64,000 nucleotides of DNA from DAIPKP01 sp964545875. GTDB taxonomy: Bacteria > Synergistota > Synergistia > Synergistales > Aminiphilaceae. Position 1 is the stretch's first letter, and every line of letters begins with the position of its first letter. Shown here one piece after another: positions 52,455 through 60,570 of this stretch. The stretch spans positions 62,001 to 126,000 of the forward strand of contig CAZJHH010000003.1 in NCBI GenBank assembly GCA_964545875.1, read 5' to 3'. The position numbers and the translations under genes are program-made. The notes beneath the pieces were generated by a model. It saw only the letters and a list, made by a program, of their open reading frames with translations, was not told the origin of the DNA and searched no databases.

Positions 52455-53293
52455 GCGGGGCCGCTCCGTACTGCCTCTGCATGGCGCGTTCCATCGGTGC
52501 CCGGTGCTGTACCCTCATGACCCCCTCGGTGCTCGGTGCGAATCCCTTCGACTACGCCCTGGTGCCGGAGCACGACGACCCCGGAGAATCTCCGAAGATT
52601 CTGCGGACCCTGGGGGCTCCCAATACCCTGAGGCGGGAAAGCCTTCGGGGAGCCGCCCGGGATCTTCTGGCTCTCTATCCTTCGGAACTTTCCCGGCGCT
52701 GGGTCTTTCTGGTGGGCGGGGACGACAACAACTACAGCCTCTCCCCGGACTGGGTGCTCTCCACCCTGGATCCCCTGGTGGATCACGGAGTGGAGCAGGG
52801 GGCGGAGATCTATCTCACCACCTCCCGGCGCACTCCCCGGGCCACGGAGGAGCTTCTGAAAAAACTTCTCTCGAACCGGCGGCGGGTGCGCATGTACCTT
52901 CCCGCATCGGAACAGACCTTCAGCCCCGTGCCGGGAATGCTGGGGCTTGCCACGAGGGTTTTCTGCACCGAGGATTCCGTCTCCATGATCTCCGAAGCCG
53001 TCACCGCGGGGCATCGAGTGCGGCTCGTGCCGGGGCATCCCAAAAACAGGGCTTTGCGGAAACTCCAAAGGGGTACGGAAAAGCTCTGTGCCAAAAAAAT
53101 ACTTTCCTCCAAGCTTCTCTGGGGAGCTCCGAAATTCGACCGACTCTTTCGGGCCTTCGAAGAACGGGGTTACCTGGTGAAAGAGACGGGAAGCTTTGCC
53201 AGCATGCGCTCTCCGGACGACGCGTATCCCGCGGTGCCCGAGGAGTTCAACGAAGCGCGCCGGGCCGCCCGGTGGCTTCTGGAGCGGTGGTAA
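52455..53293 (+). pseudogene. Truncated second copy of the ELM1-family gene
   Basis: This copy lacks the first ~113 codons. The frame stays open upstream only to a stop at 52397-52399. The first ATG inside (52481) would give 270 residues but has no ribosome-binding site, and the product would lack the N-terminal half of the fold. It is most simply a non-functional remnant of the insertion. It could still matter as a recombination partner: crossing over between the copies would remove the nuclease segment and restore a single intact gene. Confidence 0.85.
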
Positions 53294-53294
53294 T
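52455..53294. repeat. 840-bp direct repeat, copy B
   Basis: Copy B of the repeat described at 50482-51321. On its left, a few bases (CTCTTTCT, then GGA) also occur in the corresponding place upstream of copy A with different spacing, a possible trace of the joining event. On its right, the sequence is presumably the original downstream flank of the ELM1 gene. Confidence 0.93.
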
Positions 53295-53394
53295 TCCGAA
53301 AATTGTGAGCCCTTTGGGGGAGCCGTGAATCTGTATGGACAGTGGGGATCTTTGCTTTTGCCAAGGAGAGTTGCGATTTTTGCGGCTCTTCTTG

Positions 53395-53426
53395 TTTGTT
53401 CCTTTTATGCGTATAATAGGAACAAA
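53395..53426 (+). promoter_or_regulatory. Promoter with palindromic operator for the toxin-antitoxin pair
   Basis: TTTGTTCCT (53395-53403) and AGGAACAAA (53418-53426) form a perfect 9-bp inverted repeat with a 14-base spacer. The spacer contains a consensus -10 box TATAAT at 53412-53417. A possible -35 (TTCTTG) lies 17 bases upstream of it. A palindrome across the promoter is typical for antitoxin autorepression. Confidence 0.7.
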
Positions 53427-53443
53427 GGAGAGGGGGAAACCTT

Positions 53444-53701
53444 ATGCCCAAGACGAGGATAAATATAAGCCTGGATGAAGACCTTGCGGAATTTGCAAAG
53501 ATTTTTGCCGCAGAAAATCGTATTTCCGTGGCGGATATGGTGACGCAATATTTTTTGAGCCTCAAGAGAAACGTTGAAAGGGAAGAGACGGAGCCCATCC
53601 TTGGACATCCGGCTTTTCAGCACGCCATGGAAGAATGTCAGGCGCGGCTGTCCGATGGAACTGCCCGATGGTATTCCTATGAAGATGTTTTTGGTGCCTG
53701 A
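53444..53701 (+). CDS. Antitoxin with ribbon-helix-helix-like N-terminus
   Basis: An 85-residue protein. The N-terminus (RINISLDEDLAEFAKIFAAE, then ISVADMVTQYFLSL) has the strand-helix-helix pattern of ribbon-helix-helix DNA-binding antitoxins, similar to DUF6364-type members. The C-terminal tail (about 50-85) is the expected toxin-neutralising part. The start lies behind GGAGAGGGGG, about 27 bases after the -10 box. Its stop overlaps the toxin start by one base. It probably represses its own promoter through the palindrome at 53395-53426. Confidence 0.7.
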   Translation: MPKTRINISLDEDLAEFAKIFAAENRISVADMVTQYFLSLKRNVEREETEPILGHPAFQHAMEECQARLSDGTARWYSYEDVFGA

Positions 53702-54135
53702 TGGAAGCAAAGTTTGAGGCGGCCTTTGTCAACGCTCTCCGAAAACATGCTGCCATAAAAAAAGCGGTGCAACACAAGGTGGATATGATCATGAAAAATC
53801 CCCTTGCCTTTGGGGAACCTCTTAAGGGGAACTGGCAGGGGTTTTATTCGTGTCCGGTAAAACGAAACTTTATTATCATATATCTTTACTGCGAAGCATG
53901 CCGGAAAAAGGGGGATCATCTTGTGGTGGCCTGTGCCGATTGTGCGGAAAGCCGGGATGACACGATAAAATTTGTGCTCCTCGGTCCTCATGATGAGGCG
54001 TATTGGAGACAAGCCCCTATCAAGAAGGCCATAAGGAGCGAAGTCCATCAAATATCTCTTCATGCAGTGGTGGAGACAACGATTCCTCCGGGTTTTTGCG
54101 TGCCGGGAAAAGGCTCGTTTCCTCAGAGATCCTGA
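53701..54135 (+). CDS. RelE/ParE-superfamily-like toxin with C-terminal extension
   Basis: The 144-residue product contains a RelE/YafQ-like core: helices AAIKKAVQHKVDMIMKNP, the AFGEPLKGNWQGFYSCPVKR segment (G-x-hydrophobic-R pattern), the strand NFIIIYLYC, and KFVLLGPHDEAYW at the usual end. Such toxins cleave mRNA on ribosomes. The catalytic set cannot be confirmed by eye. After residue ~110 the protein runs on for about 34 residues, overlapping the 3' end of fcl by 13 bases. This may reflect a lost stop codon. It is coupled to the antitoxin by a one-base overlap. Confidence 0.65.
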   Translation: MEAKFEAAFVNALRKHAAIKKAVQHKVDMIMKNPLAFGEPLKGNWQGFYSCPVKRNFIIIYLYCEACRKKGDHLVVACADCAESRDDTIKFVLLGPHDEAYWRQAPIKKAIRSEVHQISLHAVVETTIPPGFCVPGKGSFPQRS

Positions 54136-55082
54136 ATTTTTCTCTTCTTTTGCCGATACCACTCCAGGGTGGTGCGGATGCCCTCTTCCAATGAGATGGA
54201 GTGATGCCATCCCAGTTCGTGAATCCGGGAGACATCCAGCAGTTTACGGGGAGTTCCGTTGGGCTTGGAGGTATCCCACCGAATTTCTCCTCCGTATCCC
54301 GTGGCTTCCCGGATTTTTTCCGCCAGTTCCCGAATGGAGCAGTCCTCTCCGGTACCCACGTTGACGGGTTCATCCTCCTCGTAGCACTCCATCAGGTGAA
54401 GGCATGCCCGGGCGAGGTCGTCCACGTGAAGAAACTCCCTCTTCGGAGAGCCCGTGCCCCAGAGAATCACCTCGGGGGAATTCTTCTTTCGGGCCTCCTC
54501 GAACTTGTGGATCATGCCGGGGAGCACGTGAGAGCTTTCGGGGTCGAAATTATCTCCCGGACCGTAGAGGTTGGTGGGCATGACGGAAATATAGTTTGTG
54601 CCGTATTGCCGGTTGAAGCTCTGGCAGAGTACGATCCCCGCGATTTTTGCCACTGCGTAGGGAGCGTTGGTGGGTTCCAGGGGGCCCGAGAGGAGCGATT
54701 CCTCCCGGATGGGCTGGGGAGCGAGCCGAGGATAGATGCAGGAGCTTCCCAGAAAGAGAAGTTTGTGTACGTCGTTTTTCCGGGCCTCGGCGATGAGATT
54801 CGTCTCCAGGGCGAGGTTGTCGTAGATAAACTCTCCCGGCCGGGTACTGTTGGCGAGAATGCCCCCCACCCTGGCGGCGGCAAGAAAGACGTATTCCGGT
54901 TTTTCCTCCCGGAAGAACCGGGCCACGGATTCCTGATGCCGCAGATCCATCTCCGCACTGTTTCGTCCCACCAAATTCGTATACCCTCGTTGTTCCAGCA
55001 ATCTCCAAAGAGCGGAGCCCACCATGCCCCGGTGTCCCGCCACGTAGATCTTTGCGTTTTTCGAAATGTTCCGGGTCGTCAT
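54123..55082 (-). CDS. fcl: GDP-L-fucose synthase
   Basis: Fcl (WcaG) epimerises and reduces GDP-4-keto-6-deoxymannose to GDP-L-fucose. The 319-residue short-chain dehydrogenase has the NADP loop VAGHRGMVGSALWRLLEQ, LAAARVGGI, the catalytic serine region LGSSCIYP, the YxxxK pair in YAVAKIAG, and PTNLYGPGDNFDPESSHVLP. ATG at 55082 lies after GGAGGAATAGAC and two bases beyond the gmd stop. It is the last gene of the minus-strand fucose operon and converges on the toxin gene with a 13-base overlap. Confidence 0.95.
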   Translation of the reverse strand: MTTRNISKNAKIYVAGHRGMVGSALWRLLEQRGYTNLVGRNSAEMDLRHQESVARFFREEKPEYVFLAAARVGGILANSTRPGEFIYDNLALETNLIAEARKNDVHKLLFLGSSCIYPRLAPQPIREESLLSGPLEPTNAPYAVAKIAGIVLCQSFNRQYGTNYISVMPTNLYGPGDNFDPESSHVLPGMIHKFEEARKKNSPEVILWGTGSPKREFLHVDDLARACLHLMECYEEDEPVNVGTGEDCSIRELAEKIREATGYGGEIRWDTSKPNGTPRKLLDVSRIHELGWHHSISLEEGIRTTLEWYRQKKRKIQDL

Positions 55083-55084
55083 GT

Positions 55085-56173
55085 CTATTCCTCCAGGGAG
55101 GAGTGCACGGAGTATCCCGCCTCCCGGCAGAGAATGTCCTTGCGGAAGATTTCCATATCCGTGGCCACCATCTCCCGTACCAGTTCTTCGAAGGTAACCC
55201 TGGCCTTCCATCCAAGCTCTCGTTCCGCCTTGGAGGGATCTCCCAGAAGAAGCTCCACCTCGGTGGGGCGGAAGTACCGGGGATCCACCTCCACCAGAAT
55301 CTCTCCGGTAGCGGCGGAGCGGCCCTTTTCTTCCACTCCCGACCCTTTCCAGGCGAGCTCGATGCCCGCACAGGCAAAGGCTTTGGTGGCAAACTCACGC
55401 ACCGAATGGGTTTCTCCCGTGGCGATCACGTAATCCTCGGGTTTTTCCGCCTGGAGCATGCGCCACATGGCCTCCACGTAATCTTTGGCGTGTCCCCAGT
55501 CGCGCTTGGCGTCGAGATTTCCCAGGTAGAGCCGTTTCTGCAGCCCCAGGGCTATCCGGGCGGCTCCCCGGGTGATTTTGCGGGTTACGAAGGTCTCTCC
55601 CCGCCGGGGAGATTCGTGATTGAAAAGAATGCCGTTGCAGGCGAACATGCCGTAGGCCTCCCGGTAGTTTACGGTGATCCAGTATCCGTAAAGCTTGGCC
55701 GCCGCGTAGGGGCTTCGGGGATAGAAGGGGGTGGTTTCCCTCTGGGGGGTCTCCCGAACCTTGCCGAAGAGCTCGCTGGTGGAAGCCTGATAGAACCGGG
55801 TGCTCTTCTCCATGCCGAGAATGCGCAGGGCCTCCAGAATCCGCAAGGTTCCCAGGGCATCGGAATTGGCGGTGTACTCCGGGCTTTCGAAGGAGACTTT
55901 TACGTGGCTCTGGGCGGCGAGATTGTAGATTTCGCCGGGTTGCACCTGCTGGATGATGCGTACCAGATTGGTAGCATCCGTGAGATCTCCGTAGTGGAGG
56001 ATGAACCGGGGATCTTCCTCGTGAAGATCCTGGTAAAGATGGTCGATCCTGCCGGTGTTGAAAAGGGAGCTCCGGCGTTTGATGCCGTGCACCTGGTATC
56101 CCTTCTGGAGGAGGAGCTCCGAAAGATAGGCTCCGTCCTGGCCGGTGATGCCCGTAATAAGTGCTCGTTTCAC
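55085..56173 (-). CDS. gmd: GDP-mannose 4,6-dehydratase
   Basis: Gmd makes GDP-4-keto-6-deoxymannose from GDP-mannose, the first step to GDP-L-fucose. The 362-residue protein starts RALITGITGQDGAYLSELLL and has RRSSLFNTGRIDHLY, LAAQSHVKVSFESPEYTA, STSELFGKVRETPQ, the catalytic YAAAKLYGYW, FNHESPRRGETFVTRKI and NLDAKRDWGHAKDYV. Start is GTG at 56173 on the minus strand behind GGGAGG; earlier frame starts would add ~39 unrelated residues. GDP-mannose supply genes are not in the window. Confidence 0.96.
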   Translation of the reverse strand: MKRALITGITGQDGAYLSELLLQKGYQVHGIKRRSSLFNTGRIDHLYQDLHEEDPRFILHYGDLTDATNLVRIIQQVQPGEIYNLAAQSHVKVSFESPEYTANSDALGTLRILEALRILGMEKSTRFYQASTSELFGKVRETPQRETTPFYPRSPYAAAKLYGYWITVNYREAYGMFACNGILFNHESPRRGETFVTRKITRGAARIALGLQKRLYLGNLDAKRDWGHAKDYVEAMWRMLQAEKPEDYVIATGETHSVREFATKAFACAGIELAWKGSGVEEKGRSAATGEILVEVDPRYFRPTEVELLLGDPSKAERELGWKARVTFEELVREMVATDMEIFRKDILCREAGYSVHSSLEE

Positions 56174-56232
56174 GTGTATATGCCTCCCGTTTTTCCGTGG
56201 TATGGGGTGTATGGTTTTTCCTGGAGAGCCGA

Positions 56233-57243
56233 CTATGAAATCCGGTTTCGTTTCCTGCGATAGTATCGCACAAATCCTTGGGGATGCCAAAGAAGCTGAG
56301 CGGATCGAAGGGCTATTTTGGGCTTTCGGAAAACCAGGGAAAGAGAGGACTGCAGAAGGCGTTTCGTTTCGGGAAATTCGATAAGACGATGAAAAAGCTC
56401 TTCCCGTTCCGAAAGGATGAACATGGAAAGAAGATTGCTCAGGGCGTTGGCGATCTGCTGTTTTTCAAGGCCTTTCAATAAGCTTGGCGAGGCTTCCCGG
56501 GCCTTCAGAAAGGCCTGAAGGTTTTTGTAGGCTCCGTAGGCATCTCCGGGGCGCCGCGAGGCGAGGCCGGTGTGGGAGACCAGGGATCGTGGGCGTTCCA
56601 CCGCGTGCGTATAGATCCCTGGTACCGAGGCGACCACGGAGGAGGTGAAAAGGCTTCGGGCCATGAAATGTATATCCTCCGCGGAAATGCATCGCTCCAG
56701 AAATCGGAGGTTTTCCCTTTCCAGAAGCTCTTTTCGTATCAGGGTGGTTCCGAGGATGGGCCATATTTCGTGCCGAAGATAGGCGGTGCAAGCCTCTTTT
56801 CCCGGCAGGGGAGAGGCCAGATAGCGGAACTTTTTACGGTAGGTGAGTACGGTTTTTCCTTCCAGCGTAACTTCGTCATAACCGCAGAAAACCATGTCCG
56901 CCTTTTGAGAGAGTCCCTGTTCGTACAGACTTTCCAGGAGATTGGGTTCTGCAAGATCGTCCCCGTCGAAGAAGAGGAGATAGTTCCCTCGGGCTTGTTC
57001 TATACCCCGGTTCCGGGTTTTTCCCACCCCTCGATTTTCCTGGGTAAGAATTCGGTGGGCTGCCGAAGAGGCCCCAAGGGTTTTTTGGGCTACCGAGAGC
57101 GTTGCATCTCCGGATCCATCATCGATGAGAATAATTTCGAAGGACGAAAAACTCTGGTTGATGAGGCTTTTCAGAGTATTTTCGAGATAGGGGGCCACGT
57201 TGTAGGCGGGGATAATTACGGAAACTTCAGGATTATCCGCCAT
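56233..57243 (-). CDS. Glycosyltransferase family 2
   Basis: A 336-residue GT-A glycosyltransferase: VSVIIPAYNVAPYLENTLKS at the N-terminus, EIILIDDGSGDATL, ENRGVGKTRNRGIEQARG and the metal-binding FFDGDDLAEPN. The C-terminal part has a typical family-2 W-x-x-x-x-x-LIRKE region (IWPILGTTLIRKELL) and ends in a basic tail, with no strong membrane helix. It probably adds a sugar to a surface polysaccharide or LPS. It lies in the minus-strand operon between the GT10 gene and gmd. GGAG precedes the start. Confidence 0.88.
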   Translation of the reverse strand: MADNPEVSVIIPAYNVAPYLENTLKSLINQSFSSFEIILIDDGSGDATLSVAQKTLGASSAAHRILTQENRGVGKTRNRGIEQARGNYLLFFDGDDLAEPNLLESLYEQGLSQKADMVFCGYDEVTLEGKTVLTYRKKFRYLASPLPGKEACTAYLRHEIWPILGTTLIRKELLERENLRFLERCISAEDIHFMARSLFTSSVVASVPGIYTHAVERPRSLVSHTGLASRRPGDAYGAYKNLQAFLKAREASPSLLKGLEKQQIANALSNLLSMFILSEREELFHRLIEFPETKRLLQSSLSLVFRKPKIALRSAQLLWHPQGFVRYYRRKRNRIS

Positions 57244-57281
57244 GGAAAGCTCCTTTCGTATACGCAAGGACATTTTCGAAT

Positions 57282-58265
57282 TTACAACCTGCACAAGCGA
57301 CGCCACCCCCGAAAAGCTTTCCGGGGCAACAGCCGGACCTTTTGGGGTTCCTGCCGGGGAAGAGATGAAGCCAGCCGGGAGGCAAGAGCGAAGAAGTTGT
57401 ATTCCTTCAGCACGAGATTTCGGCTTTGTCGTATCAGGGGAATTCGACTCTCGAAGGAATCTTCCTCCACAAAGGCTTCGATGAGAGAGCAGGCCCTTTC
57501 GGGATCTTCCGCGGGAATTCGTAAAAAAGATCCCTCGGGAAAATATTCCTCCAGATTGGAACATCCCCAGTACAGGGGAAAACTCCATCCCAGATAGCAG
57601 TCCGCCAGTTTTTCGCTCCAGTAGTGGGGAGCGTCATGATTTTCCAGTACCAGGTGGTACTTGGCGGGAAAGAGGGCGTCTCCCTTGCAGGGAATGGGGC
57701 GGTGTCCCTTGCCGAAAAGCTCCAGGCGATCCCCCAGGCGGTTTTTGAGGTGTTCCACCAGCCGCAGCCGCAGAAGTTGCCCCGGGGTCTTGCGCTTGGT
57801 GGAGCAAATGCCGGAAAGGAGCATGGTTTTTTGGGGTACCTCTTTCGCGCACAGGGAGTCATAGTCTTCCCGGAAAGAATCTTTTTTAAAATGATCTTCC
57901 TCTTTTTCCCTGCGCAGATCTCCAGGCCCCATAACCCGCCCGATGTGCCAGGGAAGCCCCTGCTGTTCGTGGAGTACTCCGGGGTGTTCGAAGGAGTGAC
58001 TCGTGACAATCCGGGCAAATTGCTTCAGAAAAGGTCTTTCGTAGGAGAAGAATGGAGGTTCTCCGGTAATGAAAATGCAGTTCTCGGCAGGGCAGAACAC
58101 CTCTTCCGCGGCGGCAAGATCTTCGTAAACGATCCAGGCGTCACAGGTTTTGCACGAGGGATCATCCACCACGAAACGGCAATTTTCCCAGATCCCCTGC
58201 CCTTTGGGCGTCTGCAGAAGGAAGGGCCAGTTGGGAAAGCCGGTGCTTGCCTTTATCGTGAGCAT
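57282..58265 (-). CDS. Glycosyltransferase family 10 (fucosyltransferase-like)
   Basis: The 327-residue protein carries the GT10 donor-site signature in its C-terminal half: YHLVLENHDAPHYWSEKLAD, followed by CYLGWSFPLYWGCSNLEEYF. It also has FITGEPPFFSYERPFLKQF and IVTSHSFEHPGVLH earlier. GT10 enzymes transfer L-fucose from GDP-fucose in alpha-1,3/1,4 linkage. gmd and fcl two genes downstream would supply that donor, which strongly supports the call. ATG at 58265 has only a weak ribosome-binding site (GAAAG), so the exact start is uncertain. Confidence 0.82.
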   Translation of the reverse strand: MLTIKASTGFPNWPFLLQTPKGQGIWENCRFVVDDPSCKTCDAWIVYEDLAAAEEVFCPAENCIFITGEPPFFSYERPFLKQFARIVTSHSFEHPGVLHEQQGLPWHIGRVMGPGDLRREKEEDHFKKDSFREDYDSLCAKEVPQKTMLLSGICSTKRKTPGQLLRLRLVEHLKNRLGDRLELFGKGHRPIPCKGDALFPAKYHLVLENHDAPHYWSEKLADCYLGWSFPLYWGCSNLEEYFPEGSFLRIPAEDPERACSLIEAFVEEDSFESRIPLIRQSRNLVLKEYNFFALASRLASSLPRQEPQKVRLLPRKAFRGWRRLCRL

Positions 58266-58293
58266 GAGAGGACTTTCTTTTTTGTATCCATTT

Positions 58294-59142
58294 TCAGGAA
58301 AGACGATAGCCCGTGCGTTCGCAGAAGGAAGCGACTTCCTCGGGAGGCAGGGCGAGAAGGTTTTCGAAATGGAGTGGCTCATATTCTTCCCCTCGTGCCA
58401 GGCGAAGAGGAGAGTCGGGGTTTTCCCGAGGCAGCATGCGGAAAAGCAGAAAGTTTTGTTCCTTGAAGAACGCCGCCACATCCCGGGTGGTATAGCCGTA
58501 ATGTCGGTAATTCTCCCGGGAAATCTCGAAGAGTACGCAACGGGTACGCCGAAGAAGGTTTGTGCCTCCCCGAAGAACCGGGAGCTCAAATCCTTCCACG
58601 TCTATTTTAAGGAGGTCCAGAGGGCCGGGGAAGGTTTCTTCCGGAAAGAGGCGGTCCAGGGTTTCCATGGGGACATCTCCTCCGGAAGTTTCCGGATTTA
58701 CCCTGTTTTGGGAATCGTCTCCCTTGTGAGACAGCATGGAAACTCTTCCCGGTTCTTCTCCCAGGGCGTAGTGGAGCGGGGTTATCCGCGGAGCCAGATG
58801 GGCATTCAAAGCGATGTTTTTGCAGAGCCGTTCATAGGTTCGAGGATCTCCCTCGATGGTCCAGACCTTACCGTTTTTGCCGGTTTTTTGCGCAGAAAGA
58901 AGCGCTATCATGCCGATATTGGCTCCCACATCGAGCACTAAATCGCCTTCCCGAAGGTAGTCCTTGTAAAAGGTAAGCTCTTCATCGTAGTGATGCGGGT
59001 TTATCCAAAGAGCTTTGGACATGCTGGTGGGGAAAAAGCGGAGGCGGAATCCTTCGAGGGATACCGAAAATCGCGTACAGAGTCCTGTGCTTTTCAAAAT
59101 ACCCGCGAGCCATTTGCGACAGGCCGAAAGAGAATCATTCAT
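58294..59142 (-). CDS. FkbM family methyltransferase (minus strand)
   Basis: A SAM-dependent O-methyltransferase of the FkbM family, 282 residues from ATG 59142. Motif I is LVLDVGANIGMIALLSAQ, followed by VWTIEGDPRTYERLCKNI and the family's LLKIDVEGFELPVLRGG. In glycan loci FkbM proteins usually methylate sugar hydroxyls. The start is uncertain: in-frame ATGs at 59214 and 59283 would lengthen it by 24 or 47 residues. It is the first gene of the minus-strand fucose operon (then GT10, GT2, gmd, fcl). Confidence 0.82.
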   Translation of the reverse strand: MNDSLSACRKWLAGILKSTGLCTRFSVSLEGFRLRFFPTSMSKALWINPHHYDEELTFYKDYLREGDLVLDVGANIGMIALLSAQKTGKNGKVWTIEGDPRTYERLCKNIALNAHLAPRITPLHYALGEEPGRVSMLSHKGDDSQNRVNPETSGGDVPMETLDRLFPEETFPGPLDLLKIDVEGFELPVLRGGTNLLRRTRCVLFEISRENYRHYGYTTRDVAAFFKEQNFLLFRMLPRENPDSPLRLARGEEYEPLHFENLLALPPEEVASFCERTGYRLS

Positions 59143-59589
59143 GGCGGAAAAAATCCTTTCGTACGTTTGGGATGTGCGCTTTTCTGGAAAAGAGAGCCTT
59201 GCAGGAAAAGCCATCTCTAATTTTTCAGGGCGAGGAAGGGATACGTCATGGAACCAGGAAATCGCTTCTAGAGTATACGTCATGGAGAGGTTCGAGGAAA
59301 GATTTTCCTCAAGAGAACCTCGTCGAAATTCTCGAGTGACGGTACGCGAAGTTTTTCTTTGCATAAGCCTCGTGGGGACGGTATCATGAGAAAAGCGGTT
59401 TTGCGAGAAAGATTTCTACAATTAAAAGTTTGGCTGTGTAAGAGATGTAAGATGCCGGGAGGTGTCTCGTGGATTTGGCTTCGGTGATTGCTTTGCATGG
59501 GAAGGTTCTGCTCAAGTATTTTGCTTGAACGATACTGTTTCTTCTCATGAAAAACATGAAAAATTCTTCAAGAAAGGGTCGTGTCTTCC
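59143..59589. other. Divergent intergenic region of the glycan locus
   Basis: This 447-base gap separates the minus-strand operon from the plus-strand FkbM gene, if the shorter start of the former is right. It is A+T-rich and shows no coding character beyond the possible N-terminal extension up to 59283. CATGAAAAA occurs twice in tandem at 59546-59563. Promoters for both directions should lie here; I see no convincing consensus. Confidence 0.4.
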
Positions 59590-60438
59590 ATGCCTGTGCA
59601 AGATAGAGCAAAGAGAGATATAACGGAACGAGAAGAAAAAAAGTGTGAGGCCCGGAGGGAAAAGATACTTTTTTTGAAGGCATTTCGTTTTTTTTGGAAA
59701 AACCCGGGACTCAATTTCCGCCGATTCCGAAGAGGGCAGCTCCGGGGGACTTTCCGGCTGCTTGAGGAACTTGGTTTTTCCTATGGCGAGAAGGATCGGG
59801 AGATCTACTCCAGCCAGTATGGACAGGATAAATTTGTGGCGGAATATCTTTTCCCCGAAAAAGAACGGGGAACTTTTGTGGATATCGGCGCGAATGACGG
59901 AGTGACCTTGAGCAATACGCTTTTTTTCGAGGAGCGCAGGCAGTGGACCGGATTATGTGCAGAGCCCCTTCCGGAAATTTTCGAAAAACTTCGCGAAGCC
60001 CGGGAAAGAGCTTTTTGCGAAAATGTATGTGTTTCTCAAACGGAAGGAACCCTGGATTTCGCCATGGTTGAAGGAGAGGATATGCTCAGTGGTATCGTGG
60101 AGAGCATGGATAAACGGCATCACCGCAGAATCGAGAAGGAAAAGGGGCGTCTTCGGATGCTTCGCCTTCCTTCACTGCGATTGCAGACGTTACTTGAAAA
60201 ATACGCCCTGGATCAGGTGGATTTTCTCAGCATCGATACCGAAGGGAGCGAGCTCGAAGTGCTGCGTTCCCTGGATTTCGAGAAAACGAAAGTTGGGGTT
60301 GTCTGCGTGGAAAATAACAGTGGCAGGAAGGACATCCGGAGATACCTGGAAGAGCGGGGGTTCGTCTATTACGTAACCCTGGGAGATCTCGATGATCTCT
60401 ATGTAAATCTCTTTCTGTTCCCCGAGTTCCGACGTTAA
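59590..60438 (+). CDS. FkbM family methyltransferase (plus strand)
   Basis: The 282-residue protein has a basic, helical N-terminal ~70 residues, then SSQYGQDKFVAEYLFPEK and SAM motif I TFVDIGANDGVTLSNTLFF. ALCAEPLPE-like acidic motif II reads GLCAEPLPEIFEKL, and FLSIDTEGSELEVLRSLDF is the FkbM signature. It differs clearly in sequence from the minus-strand FkbM protein, so it probably methylates another position or glycan. ATG 59590 lies 11 bases after AAAGGG; a GTG at 59581 would add three residues. Confidence 0.82.
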   Translation: MPVQDRAKRDITEREEKKCEARREKILFLKAFRFFWKNPGLNFRRFRRGQLRGTFRLLEELGFSYGEKDREIYSSQYGQDKFVAEYLFPEKERGTFVDIGANDGVTLSNTLFFEERRQWTGLCAEPLPEIFEKLREARERAFCENVCVSQTEGTLDFAMVEGEDMLSGIVESMDKRHHRRIEKEKGRLRMLRLPSLRLQTLLEKYALDQVDFLSIDTEGSELEVLRSLDFEKTKVGVVCVENNSGRKDIRRYLEERGFVYYVTLGDLDDLYVNLFLFPEFRR

Positions 60439-60570
60439 AACGATCATGTCGCGAAATTTCGTTTTCCCGCTTTCCGGAACCCTTTGGAGCATAAATTCAT
60501 GAAGCCGCAAAACAGAGAAAGTATGAAAACGCATGCCTTCCATGCGAAGACGGTGGAAAGATCAAAACCC

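Noticed and set aside
52481..53293. Second functional ELM1-family gene
   Set aside because: It lacks the first ~113 codons and has no ribosome-binding site at its first ATG; it is an exact copy of the upstream gene's 3' end.
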